Source of the DNA: Ophthalmolycus amberensis
Taxonomy: Eukaryota > Chordata > Actinopteri > Perciformes > Zoarcidae
Length of the DNA: 64,000 bases
Direction of reading: 5' to 3'
Assembly: GCA_024529925.1 (NCBI GenBank)
Contig: JAFEUB010001107.1
Span: 2,902,001 to 2,966,000 of the forward strand
Under the pieces are notes generated by a model that saw nothing but the letters and a program-made list of their open reading frames with translations, was not told the DNA's origin and did no database searches. The position numbers and the translations under genes were made by a program. This document shows, in pieces, positions 34,267 through 46,454 of the stretch. Each line of letters opens with the position of its first letter. The stretch's first letter is position 1.

Positions 34267-37200
34267 ATGAAAGCTGCAGAGGATCAGGTTGTTGATGAGG
34301 ATACTAGTTTTCAGGATGATGAGGTAAGATAATATAGTGTAGCATTTTAATTTATCTGGCCTTCCATCACTAGACAAATCCCCCACATCTGTCAAACATT
34401 TGAAATGACCAAGCTGACCAGAATCAATTTATATTCATATATAGATTTTTTTAAATTATTCATAACAATAATTTAGGTAAAAACACTGTATGACAACAGT
34501 GTGACAGTCTAATTAATACAAATGTATTACTAAGTTATATTACAAATGTTTTTTTATGGTAAACCTTCCCAATAATGAAGTTTACTTCTCAGCGACTAAC
34601 TCATGTCGATTTTCTTTGTCTTCAAACCTAACAGGAAACCTTCTTCCAAGACATTGACCTCCTACAGAAACATGGGATAGTGAGTATACAGCAGGGCTGT
34701 GACACAGTCAGAGTTTCCCATCAGATCAAAAGTCAGTTGTCTCTGTCAATATGTCTCTGTCCTTCCAACCTGTGACCACAGAATGTGGCAGACATCAAGA
34801 AGATGAAGTTAGTGGGTATCTGCACAGTGAAGGGGATCCAGATGACGACTAAGAAGGCTCTGTGCAACATCAAGGGCCTGTCAGAGGCAAAAGTGGAGAA
34901 GATCAAGGAGGCTGCTGGGAAAATGCTGGTAAAACAGGATTTTCTACTAGTGAATTTAATGTCATTCTTCAACCTGGACCACGTTATTCTGGTGGCCTTA
35001 AGACTGAATTACTTGAGACAATTTTTTTGTATTGGATCATTTTCTTTACATTGTAGAATGTTGGTTTCCAGACCGCCTTTGAGTACAGTGCAAAGAGGAA
35101 GCAGGTGTTCCACATCACAACCGGGAGCCAGGAGTTTGAGTTAAGATTTACTCTTAACGTTGATAACAAGTATTTACCAGATACACTGACACTTACAAAT
35201 GATGTTTGGCTTTACTATAATATCTTTTTAGCTGGTATGGTAAAGTTTTCCACATTGGGATTAACCAGCAGATGCTGTGCCTCGGTGGATAAAGACTTTT
35301 AAGTTAGTTTCTCTGATTGTGAATCTGTTAAAATATTCCTGATTGTAAGTAAACCTTTCATCTCTCCAGTAAACTCTTGGGTGGAGGTGTAGAGAGTATG
35401 GCTATCACGGAGGCCTTTGGAGGTGAGGAGATGTCTTCCTACCGCTAAATATACTGTGTATGCTTATATTGTTTTAACATCACTCAGTTTTCTGCACTGG
35501 ACTCAAAACTATCACGACACTATTTCATCCGACAGAGTTCCGCACAGGGAAAACCCAGCTGTCTCACACATTCTGTGGTAAGTTAGGAGCCTTTTTTGAA
35601 AATGGCTGCCTCAAAGTGAAAGATAAAACAACACCGTGCAAGTCAAATAAAACAGATGTTGTTTTGTCCAGTCACTGCTCAGCTGCCAGGCGAGGATGGC
35701 TACCCGGGCGGGAAAGTCATCTTCATTGACACAGAGAACACCTTGTATCCTCGTAACGATTGGAACAACCGTACGCCGTGTGTGCTGTGCACTTTGGTTG
35801 GTGTTTCAATCGACCGTCTCCCTTCACTGACGTATCATGTGTTTATTTGTTGTCCCAGGAAGAACCCTGGCTATAGATAGCGCTGCATTGCCCCATACAT
35901 ATCATCCTACCACCTGCTGATTTAGAAAACATCTTTATGAGAGATGTTGCTCCAGAAGTCGTCCTAATGTGACGATACAATGACCGTTCATGTGTGTATC
36001 AGTAGGTATTCTTCGCGTTGTTCTGTGTCACTTCATCCTTCACTAGCACCTTGACTCTGGTCCAAGTCGTCCGGACCGACTGAAAGACATCGCCGACAGG
36101 TTTAATGTGGACCACGGTGCTGTGCTGGACAACGTGCTTTACGCCCGGGCCTATACCAGTACGAACACACACTTCCTTTAGACCAGAGAACCTTTGGACA
36201 CATTTGTGGTGTGCAAAGGAAATTCAACTTTTGTTCTTTTTTCTTCTCAGGTGAACACCAGATGGAGCTGTTGGACTTTGTAGCTGCCAAATTCCACGAG
36301 GAAGGAGGAGTCTTCAAACTTTTGGTGAGGATCAGAATGGACTCAAGGAACTTATTCACATATTCATGGTTGTACTTCCCCCTCTATTTTAGTAGTGCTC
36401 TGTGAAGCTAAGCATGAATTCCTCCCTGTTGTCAGATCATTGACTCCATCATGGCTCTGTTCAGAGTAGACTTCTCTGGTCGAGGCGAGCTGGCTGAGCG
36501 GCAGCAGAAACTGGCCCAGATGCTCTCCAGGCTGCAGAAGATCTCTGAAGGTCTGAACCAGGACTGTGCTCTCACAAACATCCGCCATATATATATAATA
36601 ACTGGCATGTACAGGGAATATCTGCAGAAATGCATAAAGTATAAAGGAGTAATGTTCCAAATAATGACAAATGTTTTAGGATTTTGCCCATGTCTGGTTT
36701 TCATTTCTGTTTTTCTTAGAGTACAACGTAGCAGTGTTCATCACCAACCAAATGACAGCTGATCCCGGTGCAGGAATGACGTAAGAGTCATTCCGAATAA
36801 ATCCGACACGTTTCGTGTTTGTAATTCTGTTTCCTGTCGTTGTTTCAAGCTTTGATTTGATGTTTCTTTGTCTGCCCTCGTTTTAGGTTTCAAGCTGATC
36901 CCAAGAAGCCGATTGGTGGGCATATCCTGGCCCACGCCTCCACCACACGGATCAGCTTGAGGAAAGGGCGTGCGGAGATGAGAATTGCCAAAATATTTGA
37001 CAGGTAGTTGGCTGTTTTATTTTGGGGAATGCAGGATTTTTTTTTTTGATTCAGTCAATTATGACGCACAGCACATTGTTATGTTAAAGGTTCAGCTGAC
37101 TTTATCGTCTGCCATGAGCGAAAAGTGTCTCGCAGACAAGACATCACAATAAAACACATTAAATAAGAACACATGTGTGCAAACATCAGCCTGAGATCAG

Positions 37201-37931
37201 AACAACCAGCCAATGAATCACAAGCCATTCACTGTGAAGAGCTATTAAACATGCACACTTCATTCAGTACATAAATCTCATGCAAACGAACACATCTCAT
37301 TTAACATGTTTACAAGAAAACCCACGATCTGTAAACTGTAAAAGAAAACAAACCAATTAGTACGTTTTCTCTCGTAGCAATTTTATTAAATACTTGAGCA
37401 TGTCTGCTGCAAATTACAGTTGACCTTTCACTTCCTTTTACCATGATGTCAGATGACATGTGATTTTCCGTATCCTGATAGATGGTGTGATATCACAACC
37501 AGGTCTTCTGCATATCATCAAGCTCAAGGCCTTGGACTTCGTTTAACTTCGATTGTGTGTCCTAAAGTAATATCCCACCCCAAAGCTTATCTTGTGATTT
37601 GAGTATTAAACACTCCATTTTCAACATGAGCCTATCTTTGTACCTGCTCATTATCAGCATAGTCCTAATATGAAAATGTATCTTTAAACACACCGTTGGT
37701 GGTTCTAGCGTGGTCTGAATAAATTAAAAGGGGATGCTTAGACTTGATTGTTATGGGCTTTAACCTGGTCTGAGAAATGAACTCAGACCTCAGTTTTATT
37801 TGAACAGCGAAAATATTTTGGACTCACATTTGCTCTATCTCTCCTTCTTGATATCCTCCAGTCCTGATATGCCTGAGAATGAGGCCACTTTTGCCATCTG
37901 TGCCGGAGGAGTTAGTGATGCCAAAGAGTGA
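34267..37931 (+). CDS. dmc1: Meiotic recombinase DMC1
   Basis: RecA/RAD51-family ATPase that forms filaments on single-stranded DNA and carries out strand exchange between homologues in meiotic prophase. Thirteen coding exons: 34267-34323, 34635-34679, 34782-34928, 35057-35139, 35370-35422, 35536-35577, 35672-35744, 36067-36158, 36251-36324, 36436-36550, 36720-36780, 36887-37003 and 37862-37931. The sum is 1029 nt, giving 342 aa (human 340). Seen: N-terminal helix-hairpin-helix region (VADIKKMKLVGICTVKGIQM, near residues 35-55), Walker A GEFRTGKTQ (about 128-136), IDTENT, HQMELL, Walker B-type IDSIMALF, the DMC1/RAD51 signature DFSGRGELAERQQKLAQML, and loop-2 region TNQMTADPGAGMTFQADPKK. The end is CAGGVSDAKE. 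No broken frame, so the gene appears functional. Confidence 0.98.
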
Positions 37932-38142
37932 AGAATAAAAGGAGGAGAAGAGTGTTGACATAGTCCTCTGTTACCATCAGTTTAAAGTTATTTCACGTAT
38001 TTTTAATGGATTTATTTATTGAGTTTCATAACTTTTATATAATATATTAACTTCTTAAAGTTACACTGGCAATCTTGTACCATGGTACTTTTGATGTATT
38101 TATTCTACACTTTGTTGTATTGTTCCTGTGTTTTGATGTTGG

Positions 38143-38148
38143 AATAAA
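38143..38148 (+). terminator. dmc1: Polyadenylation signal AATAAA, dmc1
   Basis: Canonical hexamer 212 bases after the stop codon and only 365 bases before the gspt1 start codon, so the gspt1 promoter must lie in about 38165-38512. Confidence 0.75.
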
Positions 38149-38512
38149 CACCAAAAAAAGACAAGACTCTGTTATGCACTTTTTTTCAACAGTATATAGT
38201 TCCTGAGATCGCACAAATTACCGACAGAGATAATAATGTGAAGTTAGCGGTAACGTGACGGTACAGTGAGCAGAAGTCCGGTGCTGTCCTCTCGCGGTGT
38301 TTGCAGGACGTGCAGCGGCTGTACGCCACTTCTCGTCGGCTACGGGATCCATATGCTTGCGAAAGCAAGGCTTAACAAAGCGATGGCAACTTCACCAAAT
38401 GTGCTGCTAAGAGTCTAAAACACACCGGCAACTCAACGCGTCTTCACGGAACTCTAAAGAACCACCCACCTCCCCGGTAGCGGAAAGCTTGTCAACTCCG
38501 GTGAAAGGAGCG

Positions 38513-40072
38513 ATGGACCCGAGAGACACAGCCCCGGATTCGTGGGAGCTAGAGGAGGATGCCGAGGCCGCGGCGGAGCTCCCGGCCGCCTTCGCTGCTC
38601 TCAACGTGAACGCCAAGCCCTTTGTACCCAACATCAACGCCCCGGCGTTCATACCAACCGTGTTTCAAGCCAGCGCCGTGGAAATACCGGCTTCAGACGG
38701 TGAGAGAACGGCCCGACACGCTGGCTGGAAGTTAGCTTAGCTCGCTTGCTAATCCAGCTACGTTAGCATTCCTCTGTGCTCGGACCAGCCACGGTGCCAC
38801 AGTTATCGCGTTTCCGCTAACTAATCAACAAGTCGGCTCGAGTATTAGTCGTGTGTTATAGTGGCGCAATAGCTGCTTTATAACTCGGTAACGGCCGCAA
38901 ACAAGACGTTAAAACCCGTGAACACGCTGTGTCAAATGAATATTTATGAAAGTTTGACATGCTTTGCTTTCTCACTTCAAAGGTGCCCCGGTTCCAGTTG
39001 CCAGCATGGAGGTGGCAGAAACAGCAGGTACGCACGAGTCACAGTGGTGTTAAGGTTATCGCGTTACTGATCAGGTTACGGGCTCAGGTGTGTGCATTTA
39101 CCTGCAGCCAGATTTGACAATCTCACACCAGACCTCGTGCAGACTGGGAGAACAAGTATGCTCGTGACTTGTAAGTTAACTTATGAGCCATATTTGGCAG
39201 AGGTAATCCTATGTGCGCGAGGCCTACGTATAATATGATGCAACCTAACTTGTCCCTGCTCGAAATAGACATACCATTGGCCCATAGTGGGGTGTGTGTG
39301 TGTGTGTGAGGCCTGCTGTTTGTCAGACCAACTTTAATATATTCCACCACTTTGTGCTGCCTAGTTCTAATATGCCTGAGTCAGGCAAAGTCAGATGTGG
39401 TGGGCCTCTACTCGAGTTACAGAAAAGCCGGTGGTGTTTTTGTTTTCTAATAAGAGTGGCTGAGCACCGCAGCTGTAGCAGAGTGAGTGACACAAGGGGG
39501 GGGGGGGTCTTTATATGACACAGTGGAGATTCAAGGCATGCTCCATGTGTGCAAAAGGGGATCTCATTCCAAATGTGGTAAAAGGTTGGTAAAGTTTGGA
39601 ATACACATGAAACTGGCAGAAAGGATTCACTCATGATCAGACTGCAGGTTTTCATTCCAGCCAAAAAGTACGTTATATCATTACTTAGTTCCTCCAAGCT
39701 GTGGGTTGCCTTTAGCATCCACACCTGGCGGAGAAATAACAGGTGTCGTGAATGTGTATGGTTCCAGCAGCTTCTATGGTTCCAGCAGCTCCGGTGGAGA
39801 ATGGCGGCACGGAGGCAGACATGACCACAGAGGAGGAGACGTGGGAGCAGAAGGAGGAGCCTGGGGGAGAAGGAGAGGGAGGAGGAGGAGGAGGACAGGA
39901 GGACCTGGGTTCAGGAGGAGCCTGTGAAGAGGGCACCACGAGGATTGAGGACGAGGAGATGATGGAGGAGGAAGAGGAGGAGATGCCCATGCCCAAGGTG
40001 GCGCCGGGCCCGCCCAACGCCCCCAAGAAAGAACACGTGAACGTGGTCTTCATCGGTCACGTGGGTGCGTCT

Positions 40073-40110
<38 letters not shown>

Positions 40111-41861
40111 CATTGATCTTAGAAAGACTGTGGACTGTTTTATTGACCTCGTGATGTTTGTGTCTGGTAGATGCCGGTAAATCAACCATTGGAGGACAGA
40201 TCATGTGAAGTAATCCATTGTTCGTGATCTGTGTTGCCTGATCACAGGGCTGCACAATGGATAAGAACATCTAGTATTTATCTTAAACTAGTAAAGTGAC
40301 CCTTTTTAGTTAATTTGTAATTTAATTAAACTGTGTCAAACAACTAAAATCCATGTTAATTGTCGTCTACAATGCAACAGGTCACCTCTTATACAGCACA
40401 GTGTTTTCCAGTTCACTTTTTGCCTCCATAATGACAAAGATACAATAAATAATGCTCCGACCACGTGTCCATTTCTTTGTTTTCTCCTTTCTAGGTACTT
40501 AACTGGAATGGTGGAAAAGCGAACCCTGGAAAAATATGAAAGAGAAGCGAAAGAAAAGAACAGGGAGACATGGTGAGGGCGGCCATCTTTATGTTCTTGT
40601 CTAAAACCAGCATGCATTTGATTGTGTTAAGTATTAATATATGGGAACAAATTGCAGTAAGCCGCTTAAATTATGTTAATGAAAGCGTTACATTTGACCT
40701 ATACCACATGTTGTTTTGCATGTTTTTCAATGTGAATCATTTAAGCAAATATCACACGGTTTTGATTATAACAGGCTTGTTTGGCCCTCGGCAATCTCAC
40801 GTTGCTCATAGCAGAGTTATGAATAAGTGAATACGGTTTGTTGCAGGTACCTGTCGTGGGCGCTGGACACGAACCAGGAGGAGAGAGACAAAGGGAAGAC
40901 GGTCGAGGTCGGGAGAGCTTACTTTGAGACGGAGAAAAAACACTTCACCATCCTGGATGCCCCCGGACACAAGAGCTTCGTCCCCAACATGATTGGCGGA
41001 GCGTCACAAGCCGACCTGGCAGTCCTGGTGAGACGGACAGGGACATGAAAGTACCGCTAGCTAGCCCTAAACCTCAGACACACAGACCAAATCCTGTACT
41101 GACTGAAGTTATTTATATACATCTTGTACAAAAAGCATATACGTCCATGGAAGCTTCTCAAACCACCTCAGCAGCATATTCCATTTTCCAATGCCCCTCT
41201 TTGTTATATATTCTATGAATATGTTCTTTAAAATGCCACTAAATGCTGGAATTCCCTCTGCCTCCGGTATTGGTTCGTATCAGGTGATTTCGGCAAGAAA
41301 GGGGGAGTTTGAGACCGGCTTTGAGAAGGGTGGACAGACACGGGAACATGCCATGCTGGCTAAAACGGCCGGAGTCAAGCACCTCATTGTCCTGGTCAAC
41401 AAGATGGATGACCCCACAGTCCACTGGAGCCTAGACAGGTGAGCTAGGACGTTTGGGGGGGAAAAAAGATGCGTGTTTTATTTTGGCTTTAATGCCGTGT
41501 CGGTGGTCTGTTTTATTCAGATGTCCCCACAAGACTTCTGGCACATTCTTTTGGAAAGATTCATGCATATTTTAGTAAACAATCATGTTTTTTTCCTGAC
41601 TTTTCTGCAGGTATGAAGAGTGTAAGGAGAAGCTGGTTCCATTTCTAAAGAAGGTGGGCTTCAACCCTAAGAAGGACATCCACTTTATGCCTTGCTCCGG
41701 ACTCACAGGTTCCAACCTCAAGGACCCCATACCCGAGTGCCTCTGGTACACGTAAGTGGGCTCTGGGGATGCGTTTGTATGGCAGTGCAGTAGTACAGGG
41801 GACACTTTAGATGTACCTTCAATCCTCTTAGCCGGCCAAACACGGCTACACACATGCTTAA

Positions 41862-41913
<52 letters not shown>

Positions 41914-41928
41914 CCCTCTCTATATCTA

Positions 41929-41969
<41 letters not shown>

Positions 41970-44900
41970 ATAAGACCATTCAGTGACCGACTGTCATTAA
42001 AGTCCCGGTGAAACTCCAATCCTTCCCATTTGATTGGACCGCTTAAAAGTGGGCGGGCTCAGAGTGTTGCTCAATACGGAGCCAAAGACAGTAGATAGAA
42101 AAGGATCACGGTTGTGTTTATTTATTATTTTACATGTGAGGTTTTGTTTGTATTTGTTCTTAATGCAATATCTTCTGCTGCTTCTGTCCTGATCCACAGC
42201 GGTGCTTTGATCCAAACCTTTTCTAAATCTGCCAGAACACTCTTGAAATAAAAGTCATAGTTTTCACACAACTCGCACAGTCAGCCATGGTCGGACACAG
42301 CAGCTGCACTCATGAAGATATTTCTGACTATTTTATGATTTGATTTTTTTGATTTTTTTATGACTGGTGATTTTCTTTGTTCTTTACCAGGGGTTTGCCA
42401 TTTATTGCCCATCTGGACAGTTTGCCAAACTTCACCAGATCCAACGATGGACCAGTCAGGCTACCTATTGTAGACAAGTACAAGGTGAGCAGCTGGAGGC
42501 CGTTTGCTCTCTTTCTAAAGAGAGGAAAACCCAAATCCGTGTGCAGCTCTTCTCTCCGCTGCACCGTGTGGGCGACACATTTCTTTTGGTTTTCGTTCCT
42601 TTGGCCAAAATCTGTTTATGTTCCCTCTCCAGTTTGTCATTCTCCTTCCTGTTGGGCGTGTATCCAAGAGCAAACCAACATGCTTACACACACACACACA
42701 CACTGCAGCCTCTGCAAAGTCATTTCTCTTTAAGATAATTCAGCGTCTTGGCACTTGCCTGAGTTTAGATGTTGGAAGCGGGTTCAACACATTCTGTCAG
42801 TGTTGGTGGAGTTATTTTGGAGCTCCCTCAGTTCTCCCTGCATTAATCATCTTTCTCTTTTCCACGTCTCATCTTTTCTCGTTATCCTCTTGTCTTTAAG
42901 TTGTATAAATACTCCTCTCGCTCTCTCTCTGTGATTTGCATAAGTGGTTGTATGATTAAGTAGTCTCAACTGGAGTGCTTCCTGGTGTAAGGGGGGATTA
43001 TGGATCAGTAAACTGGGTGCCGCATACCAATGGTCCAGGATTTCCATACAGCAAGCGGATCCAGCTGTGGATAAAACAATTATTACCCCTGATTATTTTG
43101 GGAGGGATACTGGAAATCCTGGTTGTCAACCGCAGTCAAAAATCCTCTTCCAAATTTGTACTTTATTCTAACTGTGTTCTTGAAACTGTGGTTCCAGACT
43201 GCTACACACAAACACATCATTTCACCCACAAAATGACCATTTGTACATCAATTACTTGCATTGAAGTTAAATGTGGCCCCCATTTACTTCAATTCATCTC
43301 ACATGCTTCCAAGATGAATTGAAGTGAACGGGTGCCGCTTTTAACTTCAATTCATCACGACCGTTCTCCACTTTTTTTGTCTGTTGTGGAGGCATGCGAG
43401 AAGGACTTTTTCTTAAAAAATTCAAGGTAACATGGGGGGAGCAATTGACACAAATGGTCATTTTGTGTGAAAAGTATTCCTTTGATGGGTTGAAGATGCT
43501 TCTGTGATAAAGTTACACAAATACTGCGTAATGGACAATAGTGCGAGAGAAAGCAAAAGTGATCAGTTGCTCTCATACTGGAGGTCAACAGTAAGCGTCA
43601 GCATTAAAGTCCCATTAGCCTGCTCATATTTGCCTGCTGGATACATGGTTTTCATTGGACAGTGACAAAATGCTGTATTTCCCACTATGACGTTTACCTC
43701 TACTGTTATGGTCCGCACTCATAACACAGGACGCATTACACGACGAATAAGCATCAAGTCACTGAAACGCTCCGATCCTTCCTTCTGAACTTGGCGTTTG
43801 TGTCCTTGCAGGACATGGGCACAGTTATTCTCGGCAAGCTGGAGTCTGGATGCATCAGTAAAGCCCAGCAGCTGGTCATGATGCCTAACAGGGTGAGATC
43901 TCCTCTGTGTGACTCTGCTGCTTCTCACAAGGGACCGATAAAACCTTCCACTGGAAATAAATCCAAGGCCTAATTCTTGATTTTAATTCACCGCAGCCTC
44001 GATGGAAAGAAGATCCTGTAATCATAATGATATAGTTTCAGTGCTAACACCAGCAACACATCCTGTTTATGTACAATAATATGTTTATTTCAAATATTGT
44101 GTGTGTGTGTCAGCACACAGTGGAGGTATTGATTCTGCTGAGCGATGACGTGGAGACAGACGATGCGTGTCCCGGAGAGAATCTCAAGTTGAGGCTGAAG
44201 GGCATCGAGGAGGAAGAAATCCTCCCTGGCTTCATCCTGTGCAGCCCCGACAACCTCTGCCACTCCGGCCGCACCTTCGACGCACAGGTACAACAACAAC
44301 ATCATCAACAACAACAGAAGAGCAAAGCCACTGCATGCGGGCGCATCTGTGTCCTCATCTGACTTTTCAGAGTCATTACTTGTGGGCAGAATTTCAATTA
44401 ATCTCTTCAGGTCGAGGCTTAATTAGCTCGCATTTATTTAATTTGATGCTAACAGCTAGACTCTCCGCCGCTCACTCCTGTCGATTCCAACCCATTTAAT
44501 CAGTTAAAGACACATTTTAAACCTATTTGCCACTCTGTTGCTTGTTTTTGACTAATTTGAAGAGAGTATAGATAATGAACTGCTATAGCCGGCTCTGTTT
44601 CAATGCTATATTTAAGTATTATGAATATCGTGATTTAATAATCCCTTTGGATGATGCACATTTTCTCCTTTTATTCCAGATCGTCATAATTGAGCACAAA
44701 TCAATCATTTGTCCTGGTTACAATGCAGTCCTTCATATCCACACCTGCATTGAAGAAGTGCAAATCTCAGTAAGTTACTACACCACGTTCGAAGCTGTTG
44801 CTGAAATGATTTACGCTACTAGAGTGTGTCTTTTTGATCGCCCCCCCCCCCTCTGGCCGTACTGGACTGTGGTTCTAAACTTTATAATCCTGACTGCAGG

Positions 44901-45074
44901 CCTTAATCTGTATGGTGGACAAGAAATCAGGGGAGAAAAGCAAAACACGACCGCGCTTCGTGAAGCAGGACCAGGTGTGTATCGCCAGGTTCCGGGCAGC
45001 TGGAGTCATCTGCTTAGAGACCTTCAAAGACTTCCCTCAGATGGGACGATTCACACTGCGAGACGAAGGTAAGG

Positions 45075-45108
<34 letters not shown>

Positions 45109-45349
45109 TAAGAGACTTTGAGCATGTTTATCTTAAACTAATAGATTTTGCACAACTTGCCTACGGACATGGATGTTACCGCAGAGATAACATATTGTTT
45201 ATTTGATCGCTCCTGTGCACATCACGGCTTATTTCTCCAATGATTTAATTCCCCCGTCATGTCCCTCACTTCTCTCTTCGTGTGCGTCTCCTCCAGGCAA
45301 AACTATCGCCATCGGCAAAGTGCTGAAGCTGGTGCCAGAAAAGGACTAA
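38513..45349 (+). CDS. gspt1: Eukaryotic release factor 3a (eRF3a, GSPT1)
   Basis: Translational GTPase that works with eRF1 to release finished proteins at stop codons and links termination to poly(A)-binding protein and mRNA decay. Coding exons: 38513-38699, 38983-39027, 39768 (or 39786)-40064, 40171-40204, 40495-40572, 40847-41027, 41284-41438, 41611-41751, 42391-42484, 43812-43892, 44114-44287, 44680-44769, 44900-45068 and 45297-45349. This gives 592 or 586 aa. Seen: overlapping PAM2 motifs for PABP binding (LNVNAKPFVP, residues 30-39, and the following NINAPAFIP), an acidic Gly/Glu-rich linker, G1 GHVDAGKST, G3 DAPGHK, G4 NKMD, then the EF1A-like beta-barrel domains and the conserved end RFTLRDEGKTIAIGKVLKLV. 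Its neighbour rsl1d1 matches human 16p13. Some fish carry a second copy (gspt1l), so the exact symbol is uncertain. Confidence 0.96.
40077..40109 (+). repeat. (TG)n right after a gspt1 donor
   Basis: A TG run beginning 13 bases into the gspt1 intron whose donor is at 40065. Other TG runs near donors or acceptors of this gene are at about 44097-44111 and 45079-45104. Confidence 0.9.
41866..41961 (+). repeat. (AT)n microsatellite
   Basis: Two AT-dinucleotide blocks (41866-41911 and about 41932-41961) separated by a short CT-containing spacer, in the gspt1 intron between the exons ending 41751 and starting 42391. Confidence 0.9.
43220..43472. mobile_element. Short inverted-repeat (MITE-like) element
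   Basis: 43220-43253 and 43443-43472 are imperfect inverted copies that share the 17-bp core ACAAAATGACCATTTGT. Inside is a 13-bp perfect hairpin, CTTCAATTCATCT (43287-43299) against AGATGAATTGAAG (43312-43324). CTTCAATTCAT recurs just after. The layout is that of a folded MITE. I see no clear target duplication and no coding frame, so the class is not assigned. It lies in the gspt1 intron before the exon at 43812. Confidence 0.5.
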
Positions 45350-46006
45350 ATTCAACGGCGGCAGCATGCATGGAGTTCTTCCACCCATTACCAGAGGAGA
45401 AACCGCTGCTACAGCCGACCCAAACAGCCACTCTCTCTTTACACCCAAGTATGCTGAAGAGAAGAGCAATGACAACGAGGAGTGATGAAGGAGATTAAAA
45501 TTGCTCAAATGAAGAAAACAAGACTGAATCAGTTTTTATGATGAACAATATGAAACTAGAGACCAAGTCCAGTGTGTCAGCTTTCTCATATTGAGAGCTC
45601 AGCTATGCCACTAATGTAGCTACACGCCCCCCACCCACCCCCCCTTCTGTACTCCCACGGCTAACCGCGCAGTCGGCTGGCCCCGCCATTTGTTTTTAGA
45701 ATGGAGATGGATGCAGTGTAACCGAGCTTGGGGAAGAAAAAACGAATTCTATAGAATGGTTTCATATACTGCTAAAGTCCAGAGTTAGCCTGTACCGTAA
45801 TTACAATTTGCAGAGAGTACATGTCCCGTTTTAAGAGTGGGATTAAGAATCCAACGGACTTTTTAATTTGGTTTTAACTATTGCCAGAATTTTGGAAATT
45901 TGGTCTTTCTCCATAGGAAATGGTTTAATTTGATTGAGCTCACATGCTACTCATGAACACACTCACACAAACAGACACACACAGCTGTTACATAATCTAA
46001 ACTGAA

Positions 46007-46012
46007 AATAAA
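46007..46012 (+). terminator. gspt1: Polyadenylation signal AATAAA, gspt1
   Basis: Canonical hexamer about 660 bases after the stop codon. Further AATAAA strings lie near 46053 and at 46372-46377, the last only 78 bases before the rsl1d1 start codon. Confidence 0.55.
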
Positions 46013-46414
46013 TGATCAAGCTGCAACACAAAGGTGTATTTGTTTCCCTTTTAATAAATATTTCCATTTGGAATGGGCATTCAATCCAAATCCTGCCATT
46101 TCCTTTTGAATATTAATAGCATAATACTATAGAAGTTACCTATCCTTTGTTTTTATAACTGGATGTATTGCAACTCATAAATCAGACTTTTTTTACCCTT
46201 TTGGGCCACCATACATTTGTAATTTATTTTAGCATTATATAAAACATTTTTTCAGTGCAGATACTTAAATACTAAGACTGCAACATCTGTATCCATCATT
46301 TCTAACTTATTTTGAAAAGAATCTTGTCATGAGGCAACTTTTCTTCCTCGTGTGTCCAGAGCTCGCGTTTAAATAAAGTTTTTTTTAGTATTGTGTGACG
46401 TAGAGAACACGGAT

Positions 46415-46425
46415 TGCGCATGCGT
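46415..46425 (+). promoter_or_regulatory. rsl1d1: NRF1-type site at the rsl1d1 promoter
   Basis: TGCGCATGCGT matches the NRF1 palindrome (TGCGCATGCGCA) with one change, 30-40 bases upstream of the rsl1d1 ATG. This is a usual position for housekeeping and ribosome-biogenesis promoters. Confidence 0.55.
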
Positions 46426-46454
46426 GACTACGGTTCACACGTGAAGCAGACAGC

